A stretch of 64,000 nucleotides of DNA from AC-37 sp036386455 (lineage in GTDB: Bacteria > Actinomycetota > Thermoleophilia > Solirubrobacterales > Thermoleophilaceae), in assembly GCA_036386455.1 (NCBI GenBank), contig DASVVS010000173.1, positions 1 to 64,000 of the forward strand, given 5' to 3'. Positions 51,317 through 59,928 of this stretch are shown one piece after another (the stretch's first letter is position 1; every line of letters starts with the position of its first letter). Position numbers and translations under genes: made by a program. The notes beneath the pieces were generated by a model that saw only the letters and a program-made list of their open reading frames with translations, was not told where the DNA came from and made no database searches.

Positions 51317-52800
51317 GCGCGTCCGGGTCCCGCGGCGGAGGCAAGCCGAAGAAGCTCGTCCTCGCCGTCATCGACGCCCTCAAGCCGGAGATGCTGGACC
51401 GGGCGGTCGAGCACGGCCGGGCGCCCGCGCTCAAGCGGCTGATGGACCACGGCACGTTCGTGCGCGACTGCGTCTCGACGTTCCCGTCGGTCACGCCCGT
51501 GGCCGCCGCCACGATCGCCACCGGGGTCGGGCCGGACGAGCACGGCATCCCGTCGATGAACTGGTACATGCGCGGCGAGGAGCGCTACGTGGAGTACGGC
51601 TCGTCGTTCGAGGCGTCGCGCCAGTTCGGCTTCCTCCGCGCGCTCTACGACACGGTCTACAACCTCAACATGGCCCACCTGAGCCGGAGCTCGCCGACGG
51701 TGTTCGAGCGCCTTCAGGACGCCGGCGTGCGGACGGCCGGCACCACGTACCTCATGTACCGCGGCCGCACCCGCCACTCGGCGCTCGAGGGCGGGCTCTA
51801 CGGGCGGCTCGCGAAGGCGGGCGGCTTCCGCCACGCGGTCTGGGGGCCGGACGAGTTCTTCTACGCCGACCTGTTCGACTCGCGCGGCACCGACTGCCGC
51901 TCGACCCTCGGCATGCCCGGCCAGCGCGACCAGCACGCCGCGTGCGTGGGCGCGCACCTCGTGGAGAACGACCTGTGCGACTTCATGCTGCTGTCGCTGC
52001 CAGACAACGACACCCACTCGCACAAGCGCGGGCCGTTCGCGCAGGTGACCTCGATCGCGTCCGCCGACCGCGCGATCGAGCGGGTGATGCACGCCGCGGG
52101 CGGGCCGGACGCGTTCCTCGAGGAATACGCCGTGATCGTGCTCTCCGACCACGCGCAGGTGGCCGTGTCGCAGTCGGTCAACCTGCTGGCCGAGGCCTTT
52201 CCCGACTGGAAGGTGCTCGACGCGGAGGGCGCGAACGCCGACGCCGAGATCGCGGTCTGCCCGTCGCAGCGCTCGGCCCAGGTGTACGTGCTCGACCCCG
52301 ACCGCCGCCGCGAGCTGCTGCCGCGGATAGTGCGCGACCTGAAGGTGGTCGACGGCGTGGACGTGGTCGCGTGGCGCGAGGGGCCCGAGGCGGCCGTCTG
52401 GACGCGGCGCGGCGAGCTGCGCCTGTCGCCCGGGGGCGATCTGATCGACCCGCGCGGGGGCTCGTGGAGCGTGGACGGCGACCTATCCGCCCTCGGGCTG
52501 ACCGTGGAGGACGGCCGGGTCGACAGCGAGTCCTACCCGCTCGCGCTCGCGCGGCTGTGGAGCGCGCTGGCGTGCGCGCACGGCGGCGACGTGCTCGTGT
52601 CCGCGTCGGGCTCGTACGAGTTCATGGACTGGGGCGGCGTGGCGCACGTCGGCGGCGGCAGCCACGGCTCGCTGCACCGCGGCGACACGCACGCAGCGCT
52701 GCTGATGTGCGGCGTCGACGCGCCCGGCGTGGCGGCCACGAGCCAGTGGTCGATCGAGGACGTGACCCCGATGGTGCTGGAGCACTTCGCGGTACGGTGA
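51313..52800 (+). CDS. Alkaline phosphatase superfamily phosphodiesterase/nucleotide pyrophosphatase-type protein
   Basis: A 495-residue enzyme with the two-metal core of the superfamily. Asp near residue 20 (AVIDALKPE) and the nucleophile Thr or Ser near residues 55-59 (STFPSVTP) are at the start. Further ligands are Asp and His in LPDNDTHSHKRG (about 228), Asp-His in LSDHAQ (about 277) and His in GGGSHGSLHRGD (about 446). No signal peptide is visible, so it is probably cytoplasmic or peripheral. Substrate is unknown; nucleotide sugars, phosphodiester lipids or alkyl sulfates are possible. It is coupled to the DUF4126 gene by a GTGA overlap and is followed by gtrA. Confidence 0.88.
   Translation: MSASGSRGGGKPKKLVLAVIDALKPEMLDRAVEHGRAPALKRLMDHGTFVRDCVSTFPSVTPVAAATIATGVGPDEHGIPSMNWYMRGEERYVEYGSSFEASRQFGFLRALYDTVYNLNMAHLSRSSPTVFERLQDAGVRTAGTTYLMYRGRTRHSALEGGLYGRLAKAGGFRHAVWGPDEFFYADLFDSRGTDCRSTLGMPGQRDQHAACVGAHLVENDLCDFMLLSLPDNDTHSHKRGPFAQVTSIASADRAIERVMHAAGGPDAFLEEYAVIVLSDHAQVAVSQSVNLLAEAFPDWKVLDAEGANADAEIAVCPSQRSAQVYVLDPDRRRELLPRIVRDLKVVDGVDVVAWREGPEAAVWTRRGELRLSPGGDLIDPRGGSWSVDGDLSALGLTVEDGRVDSESYPLALARLWSALACAHGGDVLVSASGSYEFMDWGGVAHVGGGSHGSLHRGDTHAALLMCGVDAPGVAATSQWSIEDVTPMVLEHFAVR
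52793..52798 (+). promoter_or_regulatory. Possible leaderless -10 element before the GtrA gene
   Basis: TACGGT, 7 nt before the ATG at 52806, but inside the last codons of the preceding gene, so the match could be coincidence. Confidence 0.25.
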
Positions 52801-52805
52801 GCGTC

Positions 52806-53321
52806 ATGCGGGACGACACTCCGGCGGCGGTGGAGACGGCGCCGCCCGCGGCGACCGCCGACCCAGCGCCGCCCCTGCGCGCCCACACGCGCGTGCAGGA
52901 GGGGCTTCGGCGGCCCCACAACTGGGTGCAGCTCGTGAAGTTCTGCGCCGTCGGCGGCTCCGGCTACGTGGTCAACCTGTGCGTGTTCGCGCTCGCGTAC
53001 AACGTGCTCGACATGCACCACCTGGCTGCGGCGACCGTCGCGTTCGTGGTGGCGGTGTTCAACAACTTCTGGTGGAACCGGCACTGGACCTTCGGGCAGC
53101 ACGGCGCGCGCGACCACCATGCCGGCTTCCAGGCCGCCCGCTTCTTCACGGTCAGCGTGCTCGCGTTCCTGTTCGCCGCGGCGGTGCTCGAGAGCCTGAT
53201 CCGCCTGACCGACATCCCCGCCGTGGCGGCGCAGGCGATCTCGATCGCCGCGGCCACCCCGCTCAACTTCGTCGGGAACAAGATGTGGACGTTCAGGCAG
53301 CGCGACGCGCACGCCTCCTAG
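52806..53321 (+). CDS. GtrA-like membrane protein
   Basis: A 171-residue protein with four membrane segments. After a 40-residue soluble lead, VQLVKFCAVGGSGYVVNLCV begins the GtrA domain; FNNFWWNRHWTFG and FVGNKMWTFRQ are the family's two signature ends. GtrA proteins are thought to help move polyprenyl-linked sugars across the membrane. The 3-prime end overlaps the next membrane protein gene by 37 bp. The context of membrane transferases suggests a role in cell-surface glycan export. Confidence 0.9.
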   Translation: MRDDTPAAVETAPPAATADPAPPLRAHTRVQEGLRRPHNWVQLVKFCAVGGSGYVVNLCVFALAYNVLDMHHLAAATVAFVVAVFNNFWWNRHWTFGQHGARDHHAGFQAARFFTVSVLAFLFAAAVLESLIRLTDIPAVAAQAISIAAATPLNFVGNKMWTFRQRDAHAS

Positions 53322-55030
53322 CGCGGCTCCTCGCACTCGCCGCGCTCGTGGCGGCGCTCCTGCCGGCGGCGGCCCTGGGGCAGGAGCCGAAGCGGCCCTC
53401 GTCGCAGACCGAGCCGCCGCCGTTCTACTCGCTGTCGGCGCGCGAGGCCGTGGCGGCCGCGGACCGCGACGCCAACGTCCGCCGCGAGCGGGAGCGGCGC
53501 GGCGCGCTGTTCGGAGTCGGCTACACGCGCGGCGCCGGCGTGTGGCAGGTGAGCTACTTCGCGGGCGGCGTCGAGCGCGTGCAGGTGCTCGTGGGCGACC
53601 GCGACCGCCGTGTGCTCGAGTCGTGGACGGGCCACCAGGTGCGCTGGCGCATGGCGCGCGGGTACAGGGGCGCGTTCGGGCGCAAGCTCAACGCGCCGTA
53701 CGTGTGGCTGCCGCTGTGCGTGCTGTTCCTGCTCCCGTTCGTGGACCCGCGCCGCCCGCTGCGGCTGCTGCACCTGGACCTGCTCGCGCTGCTGGCGCTG
53801 AGCGTCTCGGTCGCGTTCTTCAACGCCGGGAACATCGGGGTGTCGGTCCCGCTGGTGTACCCCGTGCTCGTGTGGCTGCTCGTGCGGATGCTGGTCAGGG
53901 GCGTGCGCGGCTCGCGTGGCCCGCCCGGGGCGCTGTTCCCCGTCCTGCCGGTGGTTGCCGTGGCGCTCGGCCTGGTGTTCCTCGTGGGGTTCCGCGTGGC
54001 GCTGAACGTGACCGACTCGCGCGTGATCGACGTCGGGCAGTCGAGCGTGGTCGGGGCCGACCGGGTGGCCGACGGCGACGAGCTGTACGGGGAGGCGTTC
54101 TCGCGCAACGACCGCCACGGCGACACCTACGGGCCCGTGACCTACCTGCTGTACGTGCCGTTCGAGCAGGCGCTGCCGTGGGAGGGGAAGGCCGACCCGC
54201 CCGCGGCGAAGGCGGCCGCGGTCGCGTTCGACCTGCTCACGCTGCTGGGGCTGCTCGTGCTCGGGCGGCGGCTGCGCGCGGGTCCGGGCGGCTGGGCGCT
54301 TGGCGTGGGGCTCGCGTACGCGTGGGCCGCCAACCCGTTCTCCGTGTACGTCCTGCAGTCGAACGCGAACGACTCGGCCGTGGCGATGCTGCTCGTGTGG
54401 GCGCTCGTCGCCCTCGCCTCGCCGGCGCTGCGCGGCGCGGCGATCGCGCTGGCCGTGGCGGCGAAGTTCTCGCCGGCGGCGCTGCTGCCGCTGTTCGCGC
54501 GCGGGGCGGACGGACCCACCGGGCCGGGCGGAGCCGCTCCGCGACGCTTCGCCCGCGACCTCGCGGTCTTCGCGGCGGCGGTGCTCGCCGTGCTCGCCGC
54601 GACCTTCCTCCCGTTCCTCCCCGACGGCGGCTTCCGCGAGGTCTACGACCGCACGATCGGCTACCAGCTCTCGCGCGAGTCGCCGTTCAGCGTCTGGGGG
54701 CAGGAGCCCGGCCTCGCTCCCTTGCACGACGCCCTGAAGGCGGGCGCGGCGCTGCTCGCGCTGGCCGTCGCGTTCGTGCCCCGGCGGCGCTCGCCCGTCC
54801 AGGTGGCCGCGCTGGCCGCCGCGGTCGTGATCGCGGTCCAGCTCGTGGTGACGCACTGGTTCTACCTGTACGTCGTCTGGTTCCTCCCGCTCGTGCTGGT
54901 GGCGCTGCTCGCGCCGCTCGCGCTACGCGGGCGGGAAGCGCTCGGCCCAGGGCTCGAGCTCGACCCGCGCGGCGTTGATCGCCTGCGAGATCAGCCGGTA
55001 CCAGCCGGCGCACACGACCAGCTCCAGTAG
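53285..55030 (+). CDS. Polytopic membrane protein, GT87/mannosyltransferase-like
   Basis: A protein of 581 residues from a GTG that lies inside the gtrA end. A hydrophobic signal-like N-terminus (LLALAALVAALLPAAALGQ) leads to a soluble domain (about 35-130) and then about ten membrane segments. A GDELYGEAFSRNDRHGDTYGPVTYL loop (about 260-285) has the acidic and aromatic residues seen in GT-C enzymes. The last 35 residues are read through the antisense of the CMD gene (54923-55030) and may not be conserved. Probably uses a polyprenyl sugar supplied via GtrA; unproven. Confidence 0.72.
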   Translation: MDVQAARRARLLARLLALAALVAALLPAAALGQEPKRPSSQTEPPPFYSLSAREAVAAADRDANVRRERERRGALFGVGYTRGAGVWQVSYFAGGVERVQVLVGDRDRRVLESWTGHQVRWRMARGYRGAFGRKLNAPYVWLPLCVLFLLPFVDPRRPLRLLHLDLLALLALSVSVAFFNAGNIGVSVPLVYPVLVWLLVRMLVRGVRGSRGPPGALFPVLPVVAVALGLVFLVGFRVALNVTDSRVIDVGQSSVVGADRVADGDELYGEAFSRNDRHGDTYGPVTYLLYVPFEQALPWEGKADPPAAKAAAVAFDLLTLLGLLVLGRRLRAGPGGWALGVGLAYAWAANPFSVYVLQSNANDSAVAMLLVWALVALASPALRGAAIALAVAAKFSPAALLPLFARGADGPTGPGGAAPRRFARDLAVFAAAVLAVLAATFLPFLPDGGFREVYDRTIGYQLSRESPFSVWGQEPGLAPLHDALKAGAALLALAVAFVPRRRSPVQVAALAAAVVIAVQLVVTHWFYLYVVWFLPLVLVALLAPLALRGREALGPGLELDPRGVDRLRDQPVPAGAHDQLQ

Positions 55031-55489
55031 CTGCGGCCGCGACCACTCGCGCTCGAGCGCCGTCCAGAGCTCGTCCGAGACGGTGGCGGTGTCGTGCAGC
55101 TCGTCGACCAGCCGCACGAGCAGGCGGTCGCGCTCGTCCCAGGCCGGGTCATCGGCGTCGCCGCGCGCGGTCGCGCGGATCTGCTCGTCGGTGAGCCCGA
55201 GCGGCCGGCCGAACGCCACCGCGTGCACGCCCCACTCGTACTCGGCGCCCGCGCGGGCGGTCGCGCGGTGGATCACGATCTCGCGCTCGCGCGGCTCGAC
55301 CGTCGGATGACCGAGCAGGGCCGCGCCGAGCGGTCGCATGCGACTCGCCAGCTCCGGGTGGACCATCAGCGTGCGGAAGAGCTTGAGCGGCTCGGCCTCG
55401 GCGCCGGGCGGCATCCACTTCCTGAGCGCCGCCTCGATCTCCGGCTCGTACGGAGGCTCGAGCGGGGGGATGCGGGGACCCTCAGCCAC
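54923..55489 (-). CDS. Carboxymuconolactone decarboxylase-family (CMD/AhpD-like) protein
   Basis: A 188-residue all-helical protein. The CMD core is LKLFRTLMVHPELASRMRPL, PREREIVIHRATARAGAEYEW and VHAVAFGRPLGLTDEQI. The CxxC of AhpD is missing; a single Cys is in VVCAGWYR, so a peroxidase function is unlikely. Family members include decarboxylases and unassigned proteins. The GTG start overlaps the YmdB stop by 8 bp, so it is read from the same transcript. Its 3-prime end overlaps the convergent membrane protein by 108 bp. Confidence 0.85.
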   Translation of the reverse strand: MAEGPRIPPLEPPYEPEIEAALRKWMPPGAEAEPLKLFRTLMVHPELASRMRPLGAALLGHPTVEPREREIVIHRATARAGAEYEWGVHAVAFGRPLGLTDEQIRATARGDADDPAWDERDRLLVRLVDELHDTATVSDELWTALEREWSRPQLLELVVCAGWYRLISQAINAARVELEPWAERFPPA

Positions 55490-56273
55490 CCGGCGCCTCC
55501 ACCAGGAGCTGGCGGATCGAGCTGGCCGAGCCGTCGGCGCCGTCGGGCGCCTCGATCAGCACCGCCATCAGCCACGGGTCCTCCTCGGAGGTCTCGAAGC
55601 GGATCGGCATCAGCGTGCGGAAGCGTTCCAGGGCGATCTCCCTCTTCACCCCTATCACCCCGCCGCGCGGGCCGGTCATGCCGACGTCGCTGATGTAGGC
55701 GGTCCCGCCCGGGAGCACGCGGAAGTCCGACGTGGGCACGTGCGTGTGGGTGCCGACGCACGCGGTCACGCGCCCGTCGAGGTGCCAGCCCATCGCGACC
55801 TTCTCGGAGGTCGCCTCGGCGTGGAAGTCCACGAGCACGTGGTCCGCCCTTCCGCGCAGGTCGGACAGCAGCGCGTCGGCCTCGGCGAACGGCGAGCGCG
55901 CCGCGTCCACGAAGACGGTGCCGAGCAGGTTCGCCACGCCGAGCCGCCGGCCGTCGCGCTCCACCACGGTGGCGCCGCGCCCCGGGTTCCCCTTCGGGTA
56001 GTTGGCCGGCCGCACGATGCGGTCGTCCTCGTCGAGGAACTTGTAGACGTCGCGGTGGTGGTAGGTGTGGTTGCCGAGCGTGACCACGTCGACGGCCAGC
56101 TCGTCGAGGAACTCGCGCGCGATCCGCTCGGTGATGCCCAGGCCGCCGGCCGCGTTCTCGCCGTTCACCACGACCCAGTCGGGCTCGTGCTCCTCGCGCA
56201 GTCCGGGCAGCAGGTCGGCGAGCGCGCGGCGCCCCGGCTTGCCCACGATGTCACCCACGAATAGGAGCCTCAC
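55482..56273 (-). CDS. ymdB: YmdB-family metallophosphoesterase (cyclic nucleotide phosphodiesterase)
   Basis: A 263-residue enzyme. Metal ligands fit the YmdB pattern: Asp in LLFVGDIVGKPGR, Asn/Glu in VVVNGENAAGG, Asn-His in TLGNHTYHH, and His residues in VDFHAEATSEK and VGTHTHVPTSD. The well-known member YmdB of Bacillus cleaves 2-prime,3-prime-cAMP and affects biofilm and sporulation. Length is standard. The GTG has TACGGT 8 nt upstream. It is divergent from an ABC transporter, with only 20 bp between start codons. Confidence 0.92.
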   Translation of the reverse strand: MRLLFVGDIVGKPGRRALADLLPGLREEHEPDWVVVNGENAAGGLGITERIAREFLDELAVDVVTLGNHTYHHRDVYKFLDEDDRIVRPANYPKGNPGRGATVVERDGRRLGVANLLGTVFVDAARSPFAEADALLSDLRGRADHVLVDFHAEATSEKVAMGWHLDGRVTACVGTHTHVPTSDFRVLPGGTAYISDVGMTGPRGGVIGVKREIALERFRTLMPIRFETSEEDPWLMAVLIEAPDGADGSASSIRQLLVEAPGG

Positions 56274-56280
56274 CGGCCGG

Positions 56281-56287
56281 TACCGTA
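56281..56287. promoter_or_regulatory. Shared bidirectional -10 element between ymdB and the ABC transporter
   Basis: TACCGTA reads TACCGT on the plus strand (7 nt before the ATG at 56294) and TACGGT on the minus strand (8 nt before the GTG at 56273). Both match TANNNT and both would give leaderless transcripts starting back to back, so RNA polymerase could serve only one direction at a time. Confidence 0.5.
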
Positions 56288-56293
56288 GCCCCG

Positions 56294-57004
56294 ATGCAGC
56301 AGCCGGCAGCCGCGGCGGTCCTCGAGGCCCGCAACCTCGAGAAGCGCTTCGGGGACCGAGTCGCCCTCCGCGGGGTCTCCCTCACGGCCGCCGCGGGCGA
56401 CCTCGTGGCCGTCATCGGGCCCAACGGAGCGGGCAAGACGACGCTGCTCTCGCTGCTCGCCGGCGACCTCGCTCCGGACGGCGGCGAGATAGCCACGATG
56501 CCGGAGCGGATCGGCTGGGTGCCGCAGCAGCAGTCGCTCTACGGGAAGCTCACGGTCGAGGAGAACCTGCGGCTGTTCGCGCGGCTCGAGCGCTGCGAGG
56601 ACGTGGACGAGGTCGTGGGGCGGATGCTCGAGCAGACCGCCCTGCACGACCGCGCGCACACCCGCGCCGCCGAGCTCTCCGGCGGCAACCGGCAGCGCCT
56701 GAACGTGGCCATCGGCCTGCTCGGCGATCCGTCGCTGCTGCTCCTGGACGAGCCGAGCACCGCCCTCGACCCGCGCCAGCGCGAGCGGCTCTGGGACTTC
56801 GTGCTGGGCCTGGCCGCCTCCGGCACCACGATCGTCTACACCACCCACAACGTGCAGGAGGCCGAGCGCCACGCGCGCCAGCTCGTCGTGCTCGCCGACG
56901 GCGAGCGCCTCTTCGACGGCTCTCCCGCGGAGCTGCGCGAGGTGGCCGAGGGCTCGGACTTCGAGTCGGCCTTCGTGGCGTTCCTGGCGGAGAAGGGCCA
57001 CTGA
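56294..57004 (+). CDS. ABC transporter ATP-binding protein
   Basis: A 236-residue ATPase. Walker A is GPNGAGKTT near residue 42, the signature is ELSGGNRQR near 128, and Walker B with the catalytic Glu is LLLLDEP near 150; the Q-loop is in WVPQQQSLYG and the switch His in TTHNVQEAER. It belongs to the ABC-2 exporter branch (drug, polysaccharide or Nod-factor type). It is paired with the permease that starts 16 bp later. Confidence 0.96.
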   Translation: MQQPAAAAVLEARNLEKRFGDRVALRGVSLTAAAGDLVAVIGPNGAGKTTLLSLLAGDLAPDGGEIATMPERIGWVPQQQSLYGKLTVEENLRLFARLERCEDVDEVVGRMLEQTALHDRAHTRAAELSGGNRQRLNVAIGLLGDPSLLLLDEPSTALDPRQRERLWDFVLGLAASGTTIVYTTHNVQEAERHARQLVVLADGERLFDGSPAELREVAEGSDFESAFVAFLAEKGH

Positions 57005-57020
57005 TGGCGGAGCGGCGCCC

Positions 57021-58385
57021 GTGACCGCGCTGCGCTGGCTGCTCGCCAAGGACCTCCGCATCCTGTCGCGCTCGCCGCTGCTCGTGGCGATGCTCGTGAT
57101 CTACCCGATCGTGATCGCCGCCCTGGTGGGCTTCGCCGTCACGAGCGGGCCGAGCAACCCGCGCGTGGCCGTGCTCAACGAGATCCCGGAGTCCGAGCAG
57201 AAGATCGAGCTCGGCGGCCAGCGGGTGGACGTGGCCGAGCAGGCCAGGCCGCTGTTCGAGTCGATCGAGCAGGTGCCCGTGGAGGACCGCGAGGAGGCCG
57301 AGCGGCGCGTGAGGGAGGGCGACGTGCTCGCCGCGCTGATCGTGCCGCGCGGGACGGTGCGCGCGCTGCAGGCGGCCGCGCAGGGCGCCGGGGGCTCGGC
57401 GCGCGTGGAGGTGCTCTACAACGCCGAGGACCCCGCCAAGCGCCGCTACGTGGAGAACACGATCAAGGCGCGCGTGCAGGAGGCGAACGCGGCGCTGGCC
57501 GAGCGCTTCGCCGCGGCCGGCGCCGGCTACATCAAGCTGCTCGCCACGGGCGGGCCGCTGAGGCTCGGGTCGCTCGAGCTCCAGGTCCTCGGGCTCGGCC
57601 CTTCCGAGCAGATCCTCACGCGCGTGCGCGACGCCCTGCCGCGCGGCGCGGCCGCCGAGCGCGCCGAGCTGGACCGGGTGATCGAGTTCACGCGGCTCGG
57701 CAGCGAGAACCTCGGCTCGGCCGAGACGCTGCTCGGCGCCATCGGCACGCCGCTCGAGGTCGAGAGCGAGCTGATCGGCGGGAACACCCCGCTCGGCGCG
57801 TTCGCCGCCGCCGTTGCGGCCGCGGTCACGCTCATGTTCGTCACGCTCCTGCTCGCCTCCGGGGCGCTTGCGCTCGAGCGCGAGGAGAACGCCTACCGCC
57901 GGCTCGTGCGCGGCCTCGTCTCGCACAACGGGCTGATCGCGGAGAAGGCCGGCCTGGCCGCGATGTGCTCGGTCGCGGTCGGGCTCGTGCTGCTGATCGG
58001 CCTGTCGTTCTCGGCCGACCTGCCGTGGCAACGCTTCCCACTCTGGCTCGCCGCACTCGCGCTGGGCGCCGCGGCGTTCGGCGCGCTCGGGGTGGCGATG
58101 GGAGCGCTCGCGCGCGAGGTGCGGGCGGCGTCGCTCCTGGCGTTCATGGCCGCGCTGCCGATCGCGGTGCTGGGCCTCGTGCCCTCGGGCGCGGTCGGCG
58201 ACTCGCTCTACGACCTGATCCGCGGGGTATCCGCGCTGTTCCCCTTCAAGCCCACGCTCGACGCGCTCGAGTCGGCGCTCGGCCGCAGCGGCGGGCTGGC
58301 CGGCCCGCTGCTGCACCTGGCGGTGCTGACGCTCGCCTACGGCGCCGCCGCCCGGCTCGCGCTGCGCCGCTTCGCTACGGGCTGA
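57021..58385 (+). CDS. ABC-2 type transporter permease
   Basis: A 454-residue permease with one membrane segment at the N-terminus (about 15-40), a large extracytoplasmic domain (about 45-250, rich in Glu and Arg) and five or six segments at the C-terminus (about 255-445). This is the layout of YhgE/Pip and ABC-2 exporters of the NatB type. GGAG lies 8 nt before the GTG, and the ATPase is just upstream. The cargo is unknown. The 3-prime end overlaps the convergent propeller gene by 11 bp. Confidence 0.92.
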   Translation: MTALRWLLAKDLRILSRSPLLVAMLVIYPIVIAALVGFAVTSGPSNPRVAVLNEIPESEQKIELGGQRVDVAEQARPLFESIEQVPVEDREEAERRVREGDVLAALIVPRGTVRALQAAAQGAGGSARVEVLYNAEDPAKRRYVENTIKARVQEANAALAERFAAAGAGYIKLLATGGPLRLGSLELQVLGLGPSEQILTRVRDALPRGAAAERAELDRVIEFTRLGSENLGSAETLLGAIGTPLEVESELIGGNTPLGAFAAAVAAAVTLMFVTLLLASGALALEREENAYRRLVRGLVSHNGLIAEKAGLAAMCSVAVGLVLLIGLSFSADLPWQRFPLWLAALALGAAAFGALGVAMGALAREVRAASLLAFMAALPIAVLGLVPSGAVGDSLYDLIRGVSALFPFKPTLDALESALGRSGGLAGPLLHLAVLTLAYGAAARLALRRFATG

Positions 58386-59928
58386 GCTTGCGCGTCGTGC
58401 CGTCGGCGTGGCGCACGTACAGGTCCTCGTCCGTGCCCGAGTCGTCCGGCGCCAGCGGCCACGGCGTCAGGAAGAGCCAGCGGTCACCCGACTCGGACGG
58501 GCCGAGCAGGCGCCCGTAGCCACCGACCGGATCGACCGAGGGGCTCCTCATGGCCAGCCGCGGCCCGTCCGGCGTGTTCACGTAGGTGTCGTGGTCGCTG
58601 TTCGTGTCCTCGGCCGCGAGCCGCTCGATCGACTCGAAGAACACTCGCCGGAGGTCCGGCGTGTGCGTCACGTCGCTGACCCCGACCCTGCCGCCGGTCC
58701 CCGACAGCAGCGTGGTCTGCCCGCCTTCCAGCAGGTAGAGGTCGTCGAAGTCGTCGGTGTCCTCGGGCGAGTGGGCGGTGGCCGTGTGCAGGAGGTAGCG
58801 GGCGCCGTCGGGAGCGATCGCGCTGGTGTCGCGCCCCCCTTCGTCGATCAGCCGCGTGGCGCCGGTCGCCACGCCCTTCTCCATCAGACCGCCCGCAGGC
58901 GCCGTGACCGGCAGCCCGAGCGGCCCAGGCTTCGCGGCCAGGCCCTTCGAGGACGTGAACAGCACCCGGTCGCCGTCGTCCGTCTGCGAGGCGAAGAACG
59001 GCTCGCACGGCGGGCGCCGGCTCGGCACGAGCGGACTGGCGATCTCGTCGCACCGTGGCGAGACGCCGTCCGAGCGCGACGTGACGAGAGTCGTGCGCCC
59101 CCGGGAGAACTGGTACAGGTCCAGGTCGGAGTTCCGATCGCCGCCGGTCATCCGGGCGAACGTCGCGATGACCACGGACCGCGCGTCCGGAGTGACGCCG
59201 TGAATCGCGAATCCGGGGCCCAGCGCGACGGGGCCCACGAGGGACTTCGACACGTGCGTGATCGTCCCGTCGAAGCGCTCGAAGAGGTCCGCCCCCGGGT
59301 TGTCGCCGGAGGTGAGCGGCGCGTCCGTGACCTCCACCATTCGCAGCCCGTTGCGGGACGCGGCCACGAGCAGGTGCGCCTGGTCCGGCACCCCGGCCGG
59401 GGTGGTGGACGCGAGCGTGACCGTCCCGTCCGCGGTGCGCAGGTAGACGTCGCGCAGGTCGTCGGTGTCCTCGGGCACGAGCCGCGCCTCGGTGTCGAAG
59501 TAGACGCGTGTGCCGTCGTTCGACGCGGCGCCGAAGCGCGCGGCGCGGTCGGCGCCATTGTCCGAGGGGCCCGTGGAGACCAAGCTGGTCACACCCCCCA
59601 CCCGCTCGTATACGTCCTCCGCGCCGTCGGTGTCGGCGGCCAGCAGCGGGTCCCAGGTCGTGAACAGCACGCGCGTCCCGTCGTCGGACACGAACGGCAT
59701 GGACGCGCCGGACACGTCGCCGCCGGGTCCCCGGGAGGCGAAGTCGAACGCACCCCGGTTCCACGAGAAGACGTCGCCGTTCGTGTCGAGGTCGTCCGGG
59801 TGCGCGGGCTGGAACGTCGAGTACGCGGCCGCGCGGCCGTCCGGCGCCACGTCGCGCGGCCCGGCCGCGTCCGCCGGGGCCGCGGCCAGCGCCGCGATCG
59901 CGAGGGTCAACGCCGGCGAGAACCTCAT
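58375..59928 (-). CDS. Secreted TolB/PD40-like beta-propeller protein
   Basis: A 517-residue exported protein. A short signal peptide (MRFSPALTLAIAALAAAPADA) is followed by repeats of the TolB/WD40-like type, for example FVSDDGTRVLFTTWDPLLA, AASNDGTRVYFDTEARL and IAPDGARYLLHTATA. Acidic loops (DTDDLRDVY, DTDDFDDLY, DTNSDHDTY) repeat about every 50-60 residues and may bind calcium. No enzymatic motif is seen. The ATG overlaps the stop of a 36-codon upstream frame that looks like one repeat of the same protein. Confidence 0.78.
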   Translation of the reverse strand: MRFSPALTLAIAALAAAPADAAGPRDVAPDGRAAAYSTFQPAHPDDLDTNGDVFSWNRGAFDFASRGPGGDVSGASMPFVSDDGTRVLFTTWDPLLAADTDGAEDVYERVGGVTSLVSTGPSDNGADRAARFGAASNDGTRVYFDTEARLVPEDTDDLRDVYLRTADGTVTLASTTPAGVPDQAHLLVAASRNGLRMVEVTDAPLTSGDNPGADLFERFDGTITHVSKSLVGPVALGPGFAIHGVTPDARSVVIATFARMTGGDRNSDLDLYQFSRGRTTLVTSRSDGVSPRCDEIASPLVPSRRPPCEPFFASQTDDGDRVLFTSSKGLAAKPGPLGLPVTAPAGGLMEKGVATGATRLIDEGGRDTSAIAPDGARYLLHTATAHSPEDTDDFDDLYLLEGGQTTLLSGTGGRVGVSDVTHTPDLRRVFFESIERLAAEDTNSDHDTYVNTPDGPRLAMRSPSVDPVGGYGRLLGPSESGDRWLFLTPWPLAPDDSGTDEDLYVRHADGTTRKLSP

